From an uncultured Muribaculaceae bacterium (GTDB lineage: Bacteria > Bacteroidota > Bacteroidia > Bacteroidales > Muribaculaceae), in assembly GCA_910588245.1 (NCBI GenBank), contig CAJUQP010000005.1, positions 19,191-83,190 of the forward strand: a DNA stretch of 64,000 nt, given 5' to 3'. The position numbers and the translations under genes are program-made. The first letter of the stretch is position 1; each line of letters begins with the position of its first letter. The notes beneath the pieces were generated by a model. It worked only from the letters and a program-made list of their open reading frames with translations, did no database searches and had not been told where the DNA came from. Shown one piece after another: positions 44,158 to 53,460 of this stretch.

Positions 44158-46266
44158 ATGTTGAAAAAATCCTTTTTCCTATTCGGTACGACAGCGATGC
44201 TCGTATCGTGTGCCGGAGGAGGCGCCGAACAACTGGCGTCGCCCGACGGAAATGTGCAGCTCAGCTTCGAGCTATCGAAAGACGGCACACCTACCTATTC
44301 CGTGAAATTCGATGACGAGGAGATCATCAAGCCTTCCACCCTCGGTTTCATTCTGAAGGACGCCGCCCCCATGACATCCGGCTTCAAGGTGGAGAAAATC
44401 ACCCGTGAGTCGGGCGACGAGACCTGGGCTCCCGTATGGGGAGAGAACGACTCCATACGCGACCACTACAACGGCATGACCGTGCAACTGACACAGCAGG
44501 CCGGCGACACGCTCCGCAAACTCGACATACAATTCCGCGTCTATGACGACGGCGCGGCTTTCCGCTATATTTTCCCCGACCAGGAGACCAAGACATTCGT
44601 GATAGCCGACGAGCTTTCGCAGATGGCCATGGGTGGCGACTACACAGCATGGTGGATACCCGGCGACTACGACACCCAGGAATATGAATACACGAAATCG
44701 AAACTCAGTGAGATAAGCAGCTACGCGGAGAAAGGGAAGATAGAGAATGTGTCGCAGACAGGTTTCTCACCCACCGGCGTGCAGACCTCGCTTATGCTCA
44801 AGACACCTTCCGGCAAATACGTCAACCTCCACGAGGCCGCTCTCGTAGACTATCCGGCCATGCATCTCAACCTCGATGAGAGCAACCTGACCTTCACATC
44901 GTGGCTCACACCCTCTCCCGACGGCACCAAGGCTACGATCGACGTTCCGTTCAAGACCCCCTGGCGCGTGGTTATGCTCGGCGAGAAGGCCACGGACATC
45001 CTCGCCACGAATATAATCTACAACCTCAACGAGCCCAACGCCCTTGAAGATACCTCATGGATACATCCCACCAAATACATGGGCGTATGGTGGGAGATGA
45101 TCACCGGCAAGAGCCAGTGGTCGTATACCGACGCCGAGAACTTCGATCTCGCCACTTTCGACTATTCAAAAGCCAAACCTCACGGCAAGCATGGCGCCAA
45201 TACCGCCAACGTGAAGCGCTACATAGACTTCGCAGCCGACAACGGATTTGACGAACTGCTCATCGAAGGATGGAACGTAGGCTGGGAAGACTGGTTCGGA
45301 AAGGAGAAGGACTATGTGTTCGACTTCGTGACCCCCTATCCCGACTTCGACATCAAGGAGCTCAACGACTATGCCCACAAGAAGGGTATCAAGCTCATGA
45401 TGCACCATGAGACTTCGGGATCGATCCCCAACTACGAGAAGCATATGGACAAGGCCTACGACCTCATGAACCAGTATGGCTACGACGCGGTGAAGAGCGG
45501 CTATGTGGGCAGCATCCTTCCAAAGGGTGAGAACCACTATAGCCAGAGCTCCGTGCGCCACTACCTCAACGCCATCAAGAAAGCAGCCGACAAGAAGATC
45601 ATGGTCAATGCCCATGAGGCTGTGCGTCCCACCGGCCTGGCCCGCACATATCCCAACCTCGTAGGCAACGAGAGCGCCATGGGTACGGAATACCGCAACA
45701 TGTCGGCAGCTCATGAGACCATCCTGCCGTTCACGCGTCTGAAAGGTGGCCCGATGGACTTCACCCCCGGCATCTTCCGCATGGATATCGGCAGCTTCGT
45801 GCCCGGCAGCAACGAGCATAAGAAAGCCACCGTGGCAAACCAGCTCGGCCTTTACATGACCATGTACTCCCCTCTCCAGATGGCGGCCGACCTCCCCGAG
45901 CACTATGCGGAGAAGATGGATGCGTTCCAGTTTATCAAAGACGTGCCTGTTGACTGGAGCGAGACCCGCTACATCGACGCCGAGCCCGGAGAATTCATCA
46001 TCGTGGCCAGGAAAGACAAGAAATCACCAAACTGGTTTGCCGGCGGCATCACCAACGAGCAGGCCCGCGACACCGAGCTCAAACTCGATTTCCTCCAGCC
46101 GGGCAAGAAATATATGGCCACCATCTACGCCGACGCTCCCGACGCCGACTATCTGAAGAATCCCGAGGCTTACGTGATCACCAAAAAAGAGGTGACCTCA
46201 GCCGACACACTCCCCATCCACATGGCCCAGGGAGGCGGCTTCGCCATATCCTTCTTCGAGGAATAA
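44158..46266 (+). CDS. Glycoside hydrolase family 97 (SusB-like alpha-glucosidase), lipoprotein
   Basis: A 702-residue periplasm-facing lipoprotein (lipobox LVSC). The N-terminal beta-sandwich (about 25-290) is followed by a TIM barrel and a C-terminal beta domain. The motifs MMHHETSGSIPNYE, MVNAHEAVRPTGLARTYPNLVGNESAMGTEY contain the glutamates matching the inverting SusB branch (E439, E508 and E532 in SusB numbering, from memory). GH97 enzymes release glucose from alpha-glucans or galactose in other branches; the Glu pattern favours glucosidase. No susC/susD pair is adjacent, so this is not a full polysaccharide-utilisation locus. Confidence 0.92.
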   Translation: MLKKSFFLFGTTAMLVSCAGGGAEQLASPDGNVQLSFELSKDGTPTYSVKFDDEEIIKPSTLGFILKDAAPMTSGFKVEKITRESGDETWAPVWGENDSIRDHYNGMTVQLTQQAGDTLRKLDIQFRVYDDGAAFRYIFPDQETKTFVIADELSQMAMGGDYTAWWIPGDYDTQEYEYTKSKLSEISSYAEKGKIENVSQTGFSPTGVQTSLMLKTPSGKYVNLHEAALVDYPAMHLNLDESNLTFTSWLTPSPDGTKATIDVPFKTPWRVVMLGEKATDILATNIIYNLNEPNALEDTSWIHPTKYMGVWWEMITGKSQWSYTDAENFDLATFDYSKAKPHGKHGANTANVKRYIDFAADNGFDELLIEGWNVGWEDWFGKEKDYVFDFVTPYPDFDIKELNDYAHKKGIKLMMHHETSGSIPNYEKHMDKAYDLMNQYGYDAVKSGYVGSILPKGENHYSQSSVRHYLNAIKKAADKKIMVNAHEAVRPTGLARTYPNLVGNESAMGTEYRNMSAAHETILPFTRLKGGPMDFTPGIFRMDIGSFVPGSNEHKKATVANQLGLYMTMYSPLQMAADLPEHYAEKMDAFQFIKDVPVDWSETRYIDAEPGEFIIVARKDKKSPNWFAGGITNEQARDTELKLDFLQPGKKYMATIYADAPDADYLKNPEAYVITKKEVTSADTLPIHMAQGGGFAISFFEE

Positions 46267-46314
46267 GCACGCGGATAAACATCCAGAGCACACAAAAGCA
46301 TATACATACCCGCA

Positions 46315-46350
46315 GGAAGGGGGAGTCCGGCAATCCGGACTCCCCCTTCC
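46315..46350. terminator. Bidirectional terminator between GH97 and MFS genes
   Basis: A perfect 16-bp stem (GGAAGGGGGAGTCCGG / CCGGACTCCCCCTTCC) with loop CAAT. T-rich sequence CTTTATTC follows on the plus strand and TGCGGGTATG on the minus. Confidence 0.88.
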
Positions 46351-46385
46351 CTTTATTCACTATAAGTCACGCTGTCCGCTATAAG

Positions 46386-47573
46386 TCAAGCCTGCATCTT
46401 ACGTCGGGGTATGTAAGCCAGAAGGCAGAACACCGCCGCACAAAGCGAGATGCCACCTCCTATGGAGCAGATGTTTGACAACAGGCCTGCATCACACACC
46501 CATCCGCCGACCATAGCCCCGGCCCCTATCCCCAGATTGAATATGCCGGAATAGAAACTCATAGGCACAGCAGAATCGCCGGGGAAAAGCCCCACGATCT
46601 CATTCTGGAAGGCTATGTTGAATATGGTCATGGCCATGCCCCAGAATATGCACACCGCAGCCAGAAACCATACCGACATCATGGAACATGGATAGACAAG
46701 GAGCATCATCACAGGCAGCCCGAAACAGGAAGCGAGGATAAACAGCCTCGGGCGGGCCGTATACCATCTCGACATAAGGAAGCTCCCCGTCAGTCCGGCC
46801 ACTCCGAAAAGCGACAGCGTCAACGTGATCGGCTTCTCCCCCATGCCGACAATCTGCGCCATGAAGGGCTCGATATAGCTGTAGCCCGTGTAATGCCCGG
46901 TGACGATCACTACCGTGACTATGTATATGCACACCAGAGGGCGGCACTGCCACAGTGAGCGGATCATCTGCTTCCGGCTCTCCCCCTTACTCAGGTCGGG
47001 AGCTATCGACGGGAAACGGAAACGCAGCCCCAGAAGGATCAGGGCAGCGAGCACCGCTATGGCCGCGAATGCCATGCGCCAGCCAGCCACAAGACCGAGC
47101 ACACGCCCCAGGGGCAACCCCATTATCAATGCGACACCGCCGCCGGCCACCAGAGCGCTCAGTGCGGCGGCTCTCTTCTCGCGTGGCATCACAGCCACGG
47201 CCATTGCCGGAGCTATCGACCAGAAGAGGCTGTGGGCCAGAGCCACACCTATACGGGAGAACATGAGGGTATAGTAGCCCGTGGAGAGCACGGTCAGTAT
47301 ATGGCTCAGGAAGAAGACACTGACCACCCCGGTCATGAGAGTGCGGAAGTTCATCCTCGCGAAAAGGAGCATCAGCGGAAGCGACATGGTGGCCACAACC
47401 CAGGCGTAGACCGTGATAAGCAGCCCGGCCCGGGCCTCGCTGATGCCGAAATCGGAGGCTATGTCGGAGAGGAGTCCGATAGGTATCAGCTCCGACGTGT
47501 TGAAAGTGAATCCTGCCACCACCAGTATCAGCAGAGGCAGGATTCCATAGCCATGATCTTTCGGATCATTCAT
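46386..47573 (-). CDS. MFS transporter (sugar-efflux SotB/YdhP-like)
   Basis: A 395-residue, 12-TM transporter. FTFNTSELIPIGLLSDIASDFGISEARAGLLITVYAWVVA is the opening of the DHA1/SotB branch, with a conserved LPLMLLFARMNFRTLM loop 2-3. Characterised relatives export sugars or drugs by proton antiport; the substrate is not readable. It lies 29 nt after the FadL-like gene on the same strand, so the two may form one transcript. Confidence 0.85.
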   Translation of the reverse strand: MNDPKDHGYGILPLLILVVAGFTFNTSELIPIGLLSDIASDFGISEARAGLLITVYAWVVATMSLPLMLLFARMNFRTLMTGVVSVFFLSHILTVLSTGYYTLMFSRIGVALAHSLFWSIAPAMAVAVMPREKRAAALSALVAGGGVALIMGLPLGRVLGLVAGWRMAFAAIAVLAALILLGLRFRFPSIAPDLSKGESRKQMIRSLWQCRPLVCIYIVTVVIVTGHYTGYSYIEPFMAQIVGMGEKPITLTLSLFGVAGLTGSFLMSRWYTARPRLFILASCFGLPVMMLLVYPCSMMSVWFLAAVCIFWGMAMTIFNIAFQNEIVGLFPGDSAVPMSFYSGIFNLGIGAGAMVGGWVCDAGLLSNICSIGGGISLCAAVFCLLAYIPRRKMQA

Positions 47574-47602
47574 ATCCCTGAAAAATGTCTGTGATCTTTT
47601 TC

Positions 47603-48934
47603 TTAAAAAGCTATCGAAAGACCCACTGAGCCTACAAGAGCGTGCAGGCGGTAGTCGGCCGTGAATTTATCGGGCTGTCCCGTAAGGACATTGGTCGAGG
47701 TATAGGAAGCGTTGTCCACTCCCATGCCGGCGATATACATGAACGCCGCGTTTATACCCAGATTGGGGAGGGGGCGGAAAGTGAAGCCGACGGTCGGCTC
47801 TATCTTAGTCATGCCGGGAGTCTCAGGATTATAATAATCGATGTCGCATGGTGAGAAATCTATCATCATTCCCGCCCTCAGGTCGAAACGCTCCGTAGCC
47901 TTCCATTCCACGCCTCCGCGTATAAGCCATGAATTCCTGTAGTTTTTCTCAAGATGCTGGTTGAACTGGGGAGCCCCGTCAAACTTGATGTCAAGTTCCT
48001 TGTAGGCGCTCCAGAAAGTAAGCTGCGTCTCCACGTCAGCCACGAGCCTGTCGTTGTGCCAGGATGCGCCGAAACCGAGGGTGGCGGGCACAGGCATCTC
48101 CGCAGAGAACTCTGTCTTCGAGATGCCGTCGAGTTTTGAGGAGAGGAGCCCGAGGATAGTAGGATCGGACGTGCCGTAGTTCACCTCCGTGGTGCCCGCT
48201 TTCACCTTAAGCATGCTCTTGGTGCGGAAATTGACTCCGGCGGTGACATGCCGTGAAATGTCGTACATCGCTCCCAGATTTACGCCATAGGCGATACCCG
48301 TGCTCCCCTTGAGCAGGGCCGAGGCCGGTGTTATGTCGCCGAACATCGGTTTGCCCCCCATGGCTGTCAGCAGGCCGTCGAGCTGCGAGCCGGTGATAAG
48401 GCCCTTGTGAAGGTCGACAGTGCCCCAGGTCATCGTAAGGCCCGCTCCAACAGACAGACCAGGAAGTATGCGCCAGGCCACGGTGGGCTGCACGGTGAAG
48501 GCCGCGAGGTCGACAGACTGGTTGAGGGTCGAACCGGGCCAGTTGTCTGTCCAGTTTATCTTGCTTCCCGCAGGAGTGTAGATACTGATGCCGGCTTTCA
48601 GATTGTCGTAGATACTGAATGAGCCGAACACACTGAAAGGAGTGGAGATGTCGTTGTCCGTTTGGTATTTTCTGCCGCCGGTAATCGCCGTGCATTTAGG
48701 AGATATCGCCGACACCGACGCTGAAAGGTCGATTGTCTTCTCCTGGAAAGCCATTCCCGCGGGGTTGAAAAACTGGCTCTCGGCGCCAAGCTTGAGGGCG
48801 AAGCCCGTATGACCCATGCCGAGCTGGCGCGTACTGATTGTGTTCACCTGATAACCCTCCGCCATCACGGCAGTGGATGTAAGAAGCGCGAGTCCTGAGA
48901 TAATGAGGCCGCGTCCCGTTGTTTTTAGTCTCAT
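47603..48934 (-). CDS. FadL/OmpP1/TodX family outer-membrane channel
   Basis: A 443-residue barrel: signal peptide, then EGYQVNTISTRQLGMGHTGFALKLGAESQFFNPAGMAFQ, the N-terminal plug pattern of FadL (the NPA box). Later strands include PEVGFTFRPLPNLGINAAFMYI-like segments and the terminal F (SVGLSIAF). FadL-type proteins let hydrophobic molecules cross the outer membrane. The -7 element is at 48988-48995. Confidence 0.9.
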   Translation of the reverse strand: MRLKTTGRGLIISGLALLTSTAVMAEGYQVNTISTRQLGMGHTGFALKLGAESQFFNPAGMAFQEKTIDLSASVSAISPKCTAITGGRKYQTDNDISTPFSVFGSFSIYDNLKAGISIYTPAGSKINWTDNWPGSTLNQSVDLAAFTVQPTVAWRILPGLSVGAGLTMTWGTVDLHKGLITGSQLDGLLTAMGGKPMFGDITPASALLKGSTGIAYGVNLGAMYDISRHVTAGVNFRTKSMLKVKAGTTEVNYGTSDPTILGLLSSKLDGISKTEFSAEMPVPATLGFGASWHNDRLVADVETQLTFWSAYKELDIKFDGAPQFNQHLEKNYRNSWLIRGGVEWKATERFDLRAGMMIDFSPCDIDYYNPETPGMTKIEPTVGFTFRPLPNLGINAAFMYIAGMGVDNASYTSTNVLTGQPDKFTADYRLHALVGSVGLSIAF

Positions 48935-48987
48935 AAATGTCTGCGTTTGTTGGGGATGCGACGGATGCGCTCCCCGGGATTAGGCCG

Positions 48988-48995
48988 CAAAGTTA
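48988..48995 (-). promoter_or_regulatory. -7 element for the fadL-like/MFS transcript
   Basis: The minus strand reads TAACTTTG, 54 nt before the start at 48934. Confidence 0.65.
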
Positions 48996-49078
48996 CCACT
49001 TTTTCATCATATATCCAAATTCTTCCTTTTCACTGGTCTATTTCTCCGATTTTGTGTACATAATTGCCAACGAATATA

Positions 49079-49086
49079 TAATTTTG
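49079..49086 (+). promoter_or_regulatory. -7 element directly before the UPF1-like helicase gene
   Basis: TAATTTTG ends 4 nt before the ATG at 49091, as in the first rhomboid gene, predicting a leaderless transcript. Confidence 0.65.
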
Positions 49087-49090
49087 CATT

Positions 49091-51106
49091 ATGAACGCAG
49101 CTATACAGGCACTGACAGAACAACGGAGACTGCTCCGTATGGAATATGAGGAGGAGAAGGCGGCTTTCGCCAGGATCACCGAGAGAATCGGGCTCACACG
49201 GCTGGCGGAGAGAGGCGACGCATGGATCTCCGTACGGACGGGACGCACATTCTATAATTCCCTGAACCAGCGCGTGGTGGAGATATTCCGCTCCTCCTCC
49301 GCAAAAGACACCGACGACCACAACTTCGAGTCGGGACGCCCGGTGGCGTTCTTCACCGTAGACCGCCGCGACGGCGACCGCCCGCGCTTTCCTTTCACCG
49401 GCACCATAAGTTATGTCGACGGCGACCGGATGGTCGTGGCGGTGGCTGACAGCGCCGACATATCCATTCTCTCCGGCGCCGACACCGCCGGCGTCATGCT
49501 CTCGTTCGACGAGACGACTTACCGCACGATGTTCGAGGCTCTCGACCGGGTGGCTTCGGCCAAAGGAAGACTCGGAGAACTGCGCGACCTTTTCTATTCC
49601 TCCACACGCAAGGCCGGCGAACTGGCGTTCGCCCCGCTGCGCTTCCCCTACCTCAACCGCTCGCAGGAGGAGGGTGTCAACAAAGTGCTGTACGCCAAAG
49701 ATGTGGCGATCGTGCACGGTCCTCCAGGCACAGGCAAGACAACCACCCTCGTCGAAGCCATAGCCGAGACACTACGTCGCGAGAGCCAGGTGCTCGTCTG
49801 CGCCCAGAGCAACATGGCCGTCGACTGGATATCGGAGAAACTCGTAGACCGTGGCGTGCATGTGCTCCGCATCGGCAATCCCTCGAGAGTCAACGACAAG
49901 ATGCTCTCATTCACCTACGAACGCCGATTCGAGGCCCATCCTGACTACTCCGACCTATGGGCTGTGAGAAAGGCCATACGCCAGCTGCAGGGAGGGGGAC
50001 ACCGGGGAGCGCCGCAGTGGCACCAGAAGATGGAGCGTCTCAAGAGCCGCGCCACCGAGTTGGAGATACGCATAAACAACGATCTCTTCAACAACGCCCA
50101 CGTGATAGCCTGCACGCTCGTGGGGAGCGCCTCGCGCCTGCTTGAAGGGATGCGTTTCTCCACCCTCTTCATCGACGAGGCCGCCCAGGCGCTTGAGGCG
50201 GCATGCTGGATACCTATGCGCCGCGCCGGAAGAGTCATCCTCGCCGGCGACCATTGCCAGCTTCCCCCTACAGTGAAATGCTTCCAGGCTTTGAAAGGGG
50301 GACTCGGAGTGTCGCTCATGGAGCGCCTCGTGGCCAACCATCCGGAAGCCGTGACCCTCCTCACCATGCAATACCGCATGAACGAGGAGATCATGCGCTT
50401 CTCGAGCCAATGGTTCTACAAAGGGATGATGACGGCCGCGCCGGAGGTGCGCCACAGAGGGATACTCGATTTCGACACACCCGTGGAATGGATCGACACA
50501 TCGCTCGCGGCCGACACATCCTCTCTCGATATTGCGCCAGACGCCGCCGGAGAGACCGGCGAAGATGCCGCGCCGTCGTTCCGCGAGGAGATATCCGGCC
50601 AGTCGTTCGGACGCATAAACCGCGACGAGGCCCTGCTCACGCTCCTCGGGCTGCAGAACTATATTGAGAAAATCGGCAGGGAGCGCTTTCTGGAGGAACG
50701 CGTGGATGTAGGGCTGATATCCCCCTACCGGGCCCAGACACAATACCTGCGCCGGCTGCTCCGGCACACCCCTTTCTTCCGACCCTTCCTCCGCCTGATC
50801 ACCGTGAACACGGTCGACGGATTCCAGGGGCAGGAACGCGATGTGATCGTCATATCGATGGTGCGCAGCAACGACAGCGGCGATATCGGATTCCTGCGCG
50901 ACCTGCGCCGCATGAACGTGGCCATGACCCGCGCCCGCATGAAGCTGATAGTGATCGGCTCATCGGCCACACTCACGCGCCATCCTTTCTACCGCCGCCT
51001 GCATTCTTATATCATTTCGCTCCGCGACCCTTCCGGAAGTGACGATTCATCGTCATCATTTCCCTTCCTCCCCCTTACCGACAAAGAGAATGGGAACCGG
51101 CAATAG
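49091..51106 (+). CDS. SF1B UPF1/SMUBP2-like helicase
   Basis: A 671-residue cytoplasmic helicase. An N-terminal OB-like/stalk region precedes Walker A (VHGPPGTGKTTTL, about 210-222). Then come ACTLVGSASRLLEGMRFSTLFIDEAAQALEAACW (motif II, DEAA), ILAGDHCQLPPT (III), TMQYRMNEEIMRFSSQWFY (IV), TVDGFQGQERDVIVISMVRSN (V) and RRMNVAMTRARMKLIVIG (VI). These are the IGHMBP2/UPF1 signatures. RNA or DNA substrate is not established in bacteria. Confidence 0.92.
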   Translation: MNAAIQALTEQRRLLRMEYEEEKAAFARITERIGLTRLAERGDAWISVRTGRTFYNSLNQRVVEIFRSSSAKDTDDHNFESGRPVAFFTVDRRDGDRPRFPFTGTISYVDGDRMVVAVADSADISILSGADTAGVMLSFDETTYRTMFEALDRVASAKGRLGELRDLFYSSTRKAGELAFAPLRFPYLNRSQEEGVNKVLYAKDVAIVHGPPGTGKTTTLVEAIAETLRRESQVLVCAQSNMAVDWISEKLVDRGVHVLRIGNPSRVNDKMLSFTYERRFEAHPDYSDLWAVRKAIRQLQGGGHRGAPQWHQKMERLKSRATELEIRINNDLFNNAHVIACTLVGSASRLLEGMRFSTLFIDEAAQALEAACWIPMRRAGRVILAGDHCQLPPTVKCFQALKGGLGVSLMERLVANHPEAVTLLTMQYRMNEEIMRFSSQWFYKGMMTAAPEVRHRGILDFDTPVEWIDTSLAADTSSLDIAPDAAGETGEDAAPSFREEISGQSFGRINRDEALLTLLGLQNYIEKIGRERFLEERVDVGLISPYRAQTQYLRRLLRHTPFFRPFLRLITVNTVDGFQGQERDVIVISMVRSNDSGDIGFLRDLRRMNVAMTRARMKLIVIGSSATLTRHPFYRRLHSYIISLRDPSGSDDSSSSFPFLPLTDKENGNRQ

Positions 51107-51115
51107 CCGTTTCCC
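51092..51115 (+). terminator. Hairpin over the UPF1-like helicase stop codon
   Basis: The stem GGGAACCGGC / GCCGTTTCCC has one mismatch and loop AATA, and overlaps the last codons. The T-run (CCTTTTGCC) is weak. Confidence 0.5.
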
Positions 51116-51169
51116 AAGCCTTTTGCCTCTCTTAAGCTATAAAAACTTGCACAGTTGAAAGTTTTTCCT

Positions 51170-51177
51170 TAAATTTG
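51170..51177 (+). promoter_or_regulatory. -7 element of the his operon promoter
   Basis: TAAATTTG, with TTG 20 nt upstream (51147-51149). The leader to hisG is about 120 nt and contains no run of His codons or T-box that I can see. Confidence 0.65.
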
Positions 51178-51302
51178 CCGACATTCTGAAAACAAAATTG
51201 CTTCTTTTGGCTCCGCGCGGAGATGCCATCCGATCCATTGTCCGCACGAAGGCCTCCGCAACAGTTTTTACTATAGGTTAATTCAAGGTAAACACTCTCA
51301 AG

Positions 51303-52154
51303 ATGCTGACAATCGCCATACAGAACAAAGGCCGTCTCAATGAAGACACGGTAGCGCTGATGGCCGACGCCGGAATCACGGCCTCGGCAAGCCATCGTAA
51401 ACTAATCTCTGAAGCCTCGGGCTTTCCCCTCCACGTGCTATATCTGCGCGACGACGACATACCTCAGGCCGTGGCTATGGGCGTGGCCGACATAGGCATC
51501 GTCGGACTCAACGAAGTGCTCGAGAAGGAACAGGACGTGGATGTCAGGATGAAGCTCGGATTCGGGGCGTGCCGGCTGTCGCTGGCAGTGCCCAAGAGCG
51601 CCGAATACACGGATATCCGCTGGTTTGAGGGTAAAAGGGTGGCCACATCCTATCCTGTGATACTGCGCAACTATTTCTCCGAGAACGGCATCCACGCATT
51701 CGTGCATGAGATAGCCGGATCGGTGGAGGTGGCCCCTGCCGTCGGCATGGCCGACGCTATCTTCGACATCGTCTCCTCCGGGGGCACGCTCATACAGAAT
51801 GGACTCGTGGAAGAGGAGACCGTGATACGGTCGGAGGCCGTGCTGATAGCACATCCGCATCTCGACGCTGAAAAGGAGGAGGAGATAGGCAAACTGATGT
51901 TCCGCTTCCGTTCCATAATCGAGAGCAAAGGCATGAAATACGTTCTCATGAATCTTCCCAAGCAGCGCATCGACGAGGCCGTGGCGCTTCTGCCGGGCAT
52001 GAAAAGCCCCACGGTGATGCCCCTGGCCGACAAGGAATGGGTGTCGCTCCACGTGGTGCTCCACGAGAACGACCTCTGGGATAAGATAGAGCAGCTTAAG
52101 AACATAGGCGCCGCCGACATACTGGTGCTCGCCCTCGAAAACGTGATACGCTGA
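51303..52154 (+). CDS. hisG: ATP phosphoribosyltransferase, long form
   Basis: A 283-residue HisG-L that commits PRPP and ATP to histidine synthesis. The periplasmic-binding-like catalytic domain (1-205: TIAIQNKGRLNEDT, GVADIGIVGLNEVLE, FDIVSSGGTLIQNGL) is followed by the C-terminal ACT-like domain (about 210-283, KSPTVMPLADKEWVSLHVVL) that binds histidine for feedback inhibition. It therefore needs no HisZ. First gene of the operon; its TGA overlaps the hisD ATG. Confidence 0.97.
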   Translation: MLTIAIQNKGRLNEDTVALMADAGITASASHRKLISEASGFPLHVLYLRDDDIPQAVAMGVADIGIVGLNEVLEKEQDVDVRMKLGFGACRLSLAVPKSAEYTDIRWFEGKRVATSYPVILRNYFSENGIHAFVHEIAGSVEVAPAVGMADAIFDIVSSGGTLIQNGLVEEETVIRSEAVLIAHPHLDAEKEEEIGKLMFRFRSIIESKGMKYVLMNLPKQRIDEAVALLPGMKSPTVMPLADKEWVSLHVVLHENDLWDKIEQLKNIGAADILVLALENVIR

Positions 52155-53431
52155 TGCAGATCATAGTCAATCCTCCGCGCGACGCATGGCGGGAGCTGTG
52201 TGTGCGCAACATCCCCGACGACAGCGAGATCGAGAAAACCGTCGCAGAGATTATCGAGAACGTAAAGACCGACGGCGACAAGGCGCTTCTGGAGTATGCC
52301 CGCAGATTCGACAGATTCAAGGGTGACAGCCTCATAGTGGATGAAGACGAGATCGGCGAACGCGCGGCCCTGGTGGCTCCCGAAGTGGCCGACGCCATAC
52401 GCGCCGCGGCCCGCAATATCGAGACTTTCCACAAGGCCCAGCACCCCATGCCCGTCGAGGTCGAGACCCTGGAGGGAGTGCGCTGCCTTCAGCGGGGCGT
52501 ACCTATCGAAAAGGTCGGCTTATACATTCCGGGGGGACGGGCGCCGCTCTTCTCCACAGTGCTCATGCTCGCCATCCCGGCCCGCATAGCCGGATGCCGC
52601 GAGGTGGTGCTCTGCACTCCCGACAACGGTGAGACAGGGATAGCTCCCGAGATTCTTTTCGCGGCGCGGCTATGCGGCATACATAAGGTGGTGCGCGCAG
52701 GAGGAGCACAGGCCATAGCGGCAATGGCGTTCGGCACGGAATCCGTGCCCCGTGTCCATAAGATCTTCGGCCCCGGCAACCGTTTCGTCACCAAGGCCAA
52801 GCAGGCCGTGAGCCGCGTCACCGCCATCGATATGCCCGCCGGCCCTTCGGAGGTAATGGTGCTGGCCGATGAATCGGCCGATCCCACATTTGTGGCCGCC
52901 GACATGCTCTCGCAGGCCGAGCACGGCCCCGACAGCCAGGCCATAGCAGTGTGTGGCGGAGAGGAACTCGCCGCGCGCGTGCGCTGCGAGGTGGAACGTC
53001 TCGCGGATCTCCTTCCCCGCCGCGATTCGATCGAAGGGTCGCTTTCACATAGCCGTATCATAGTGCTCCCCGATCCGGAGGAGATGACCGGCTTCGCCAA
53101 TCTCTATGCTCCCGAGCATCTCATAGTGGCCACATCCGACCCCTGGCTCACGGCCTCACGCATCACGGCGGCCGGAAGCGTCTTCATAGGCCATTACTCC
53201 CCGGAAAGCGCCGGAGACTACGCTTCAGGCACCAACCACACGCTGCCCACTTCAGGGTGGGCCGTATCGATGAGCGGAGTCAACATCGACAGTTTCATGC
53301 ACAAGATCACATATCAGGAACTCACACGCGAGGGGCTCGCCCGCCTCTCCGGAGTCATCACGACCATGGCCCGCGCCGAAGGCCTCGCCGCCCACGCGAT
53401 GGCCGTAGACGTGCGGCTCGGCAAGATATGA
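52154..53431 (+). CDS. hisD: Histidinol dehydrogenase
   Basis: A 425-residue zinc enzyme that oxidises histidinol twice with NAD to histidine, the last step. KVGLYIPGGRAPLFSTVLMLAIPARIAG, IFGPGNRFVTKAKQAV, DMPAGPSEVMVLADE and LSQAEHGPDSQ (zinc ligands Q and H) are all present, with HTLPTSGWAVSMSGVN near the end. The ATG at 52154 shares its A with the hisG stop. Confidence 0.97.
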   Translation: MQIIVNPPRDAWRELCVRNIPDDSEIEKTVAEIIENVKTDGDKALLEYARRFDRFKGDSLIVDEDEIGERAALVAPEVADAIRAAARNIETFHKAQHPMPVEVETLEGVRCLQRGVPIEKVGLYIPGGRAPLFSTVLMLAIPARIAGCREVVLCTPDNGETGIAPEILFAARLCGIHKVVRAGGAQAIAAMAFGTESVPRVHKIFGPGNRFVTKAKQAVSRVTAIDMPAGPSEVMVLADESADPTFVAADMLSQAEHGPDSQAIAVCGGEELAARVRCEVERLADLLPRRDSIEGSLSHSRIIVLPDPEEMTGFANLYAPEHLIVATSDPWLTASRITAAGSVFIGHYSPESAGDYASGTNHTLPTSGWAVSMSGVNIDSFMHKITYQELTREGLARLSGVITTMARAEGLAAHAMAVDVRLGKI

Positions 53432-53460
53432 TACTCTTGAAATATGATATTGAAGAAAAC

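Noticed and set aside
51178..51302. Histidine attenuator or T-box in the his leader
   Set aside because: No run of His codons, no T-box core and no convincing terminator; only a weak hairpin.
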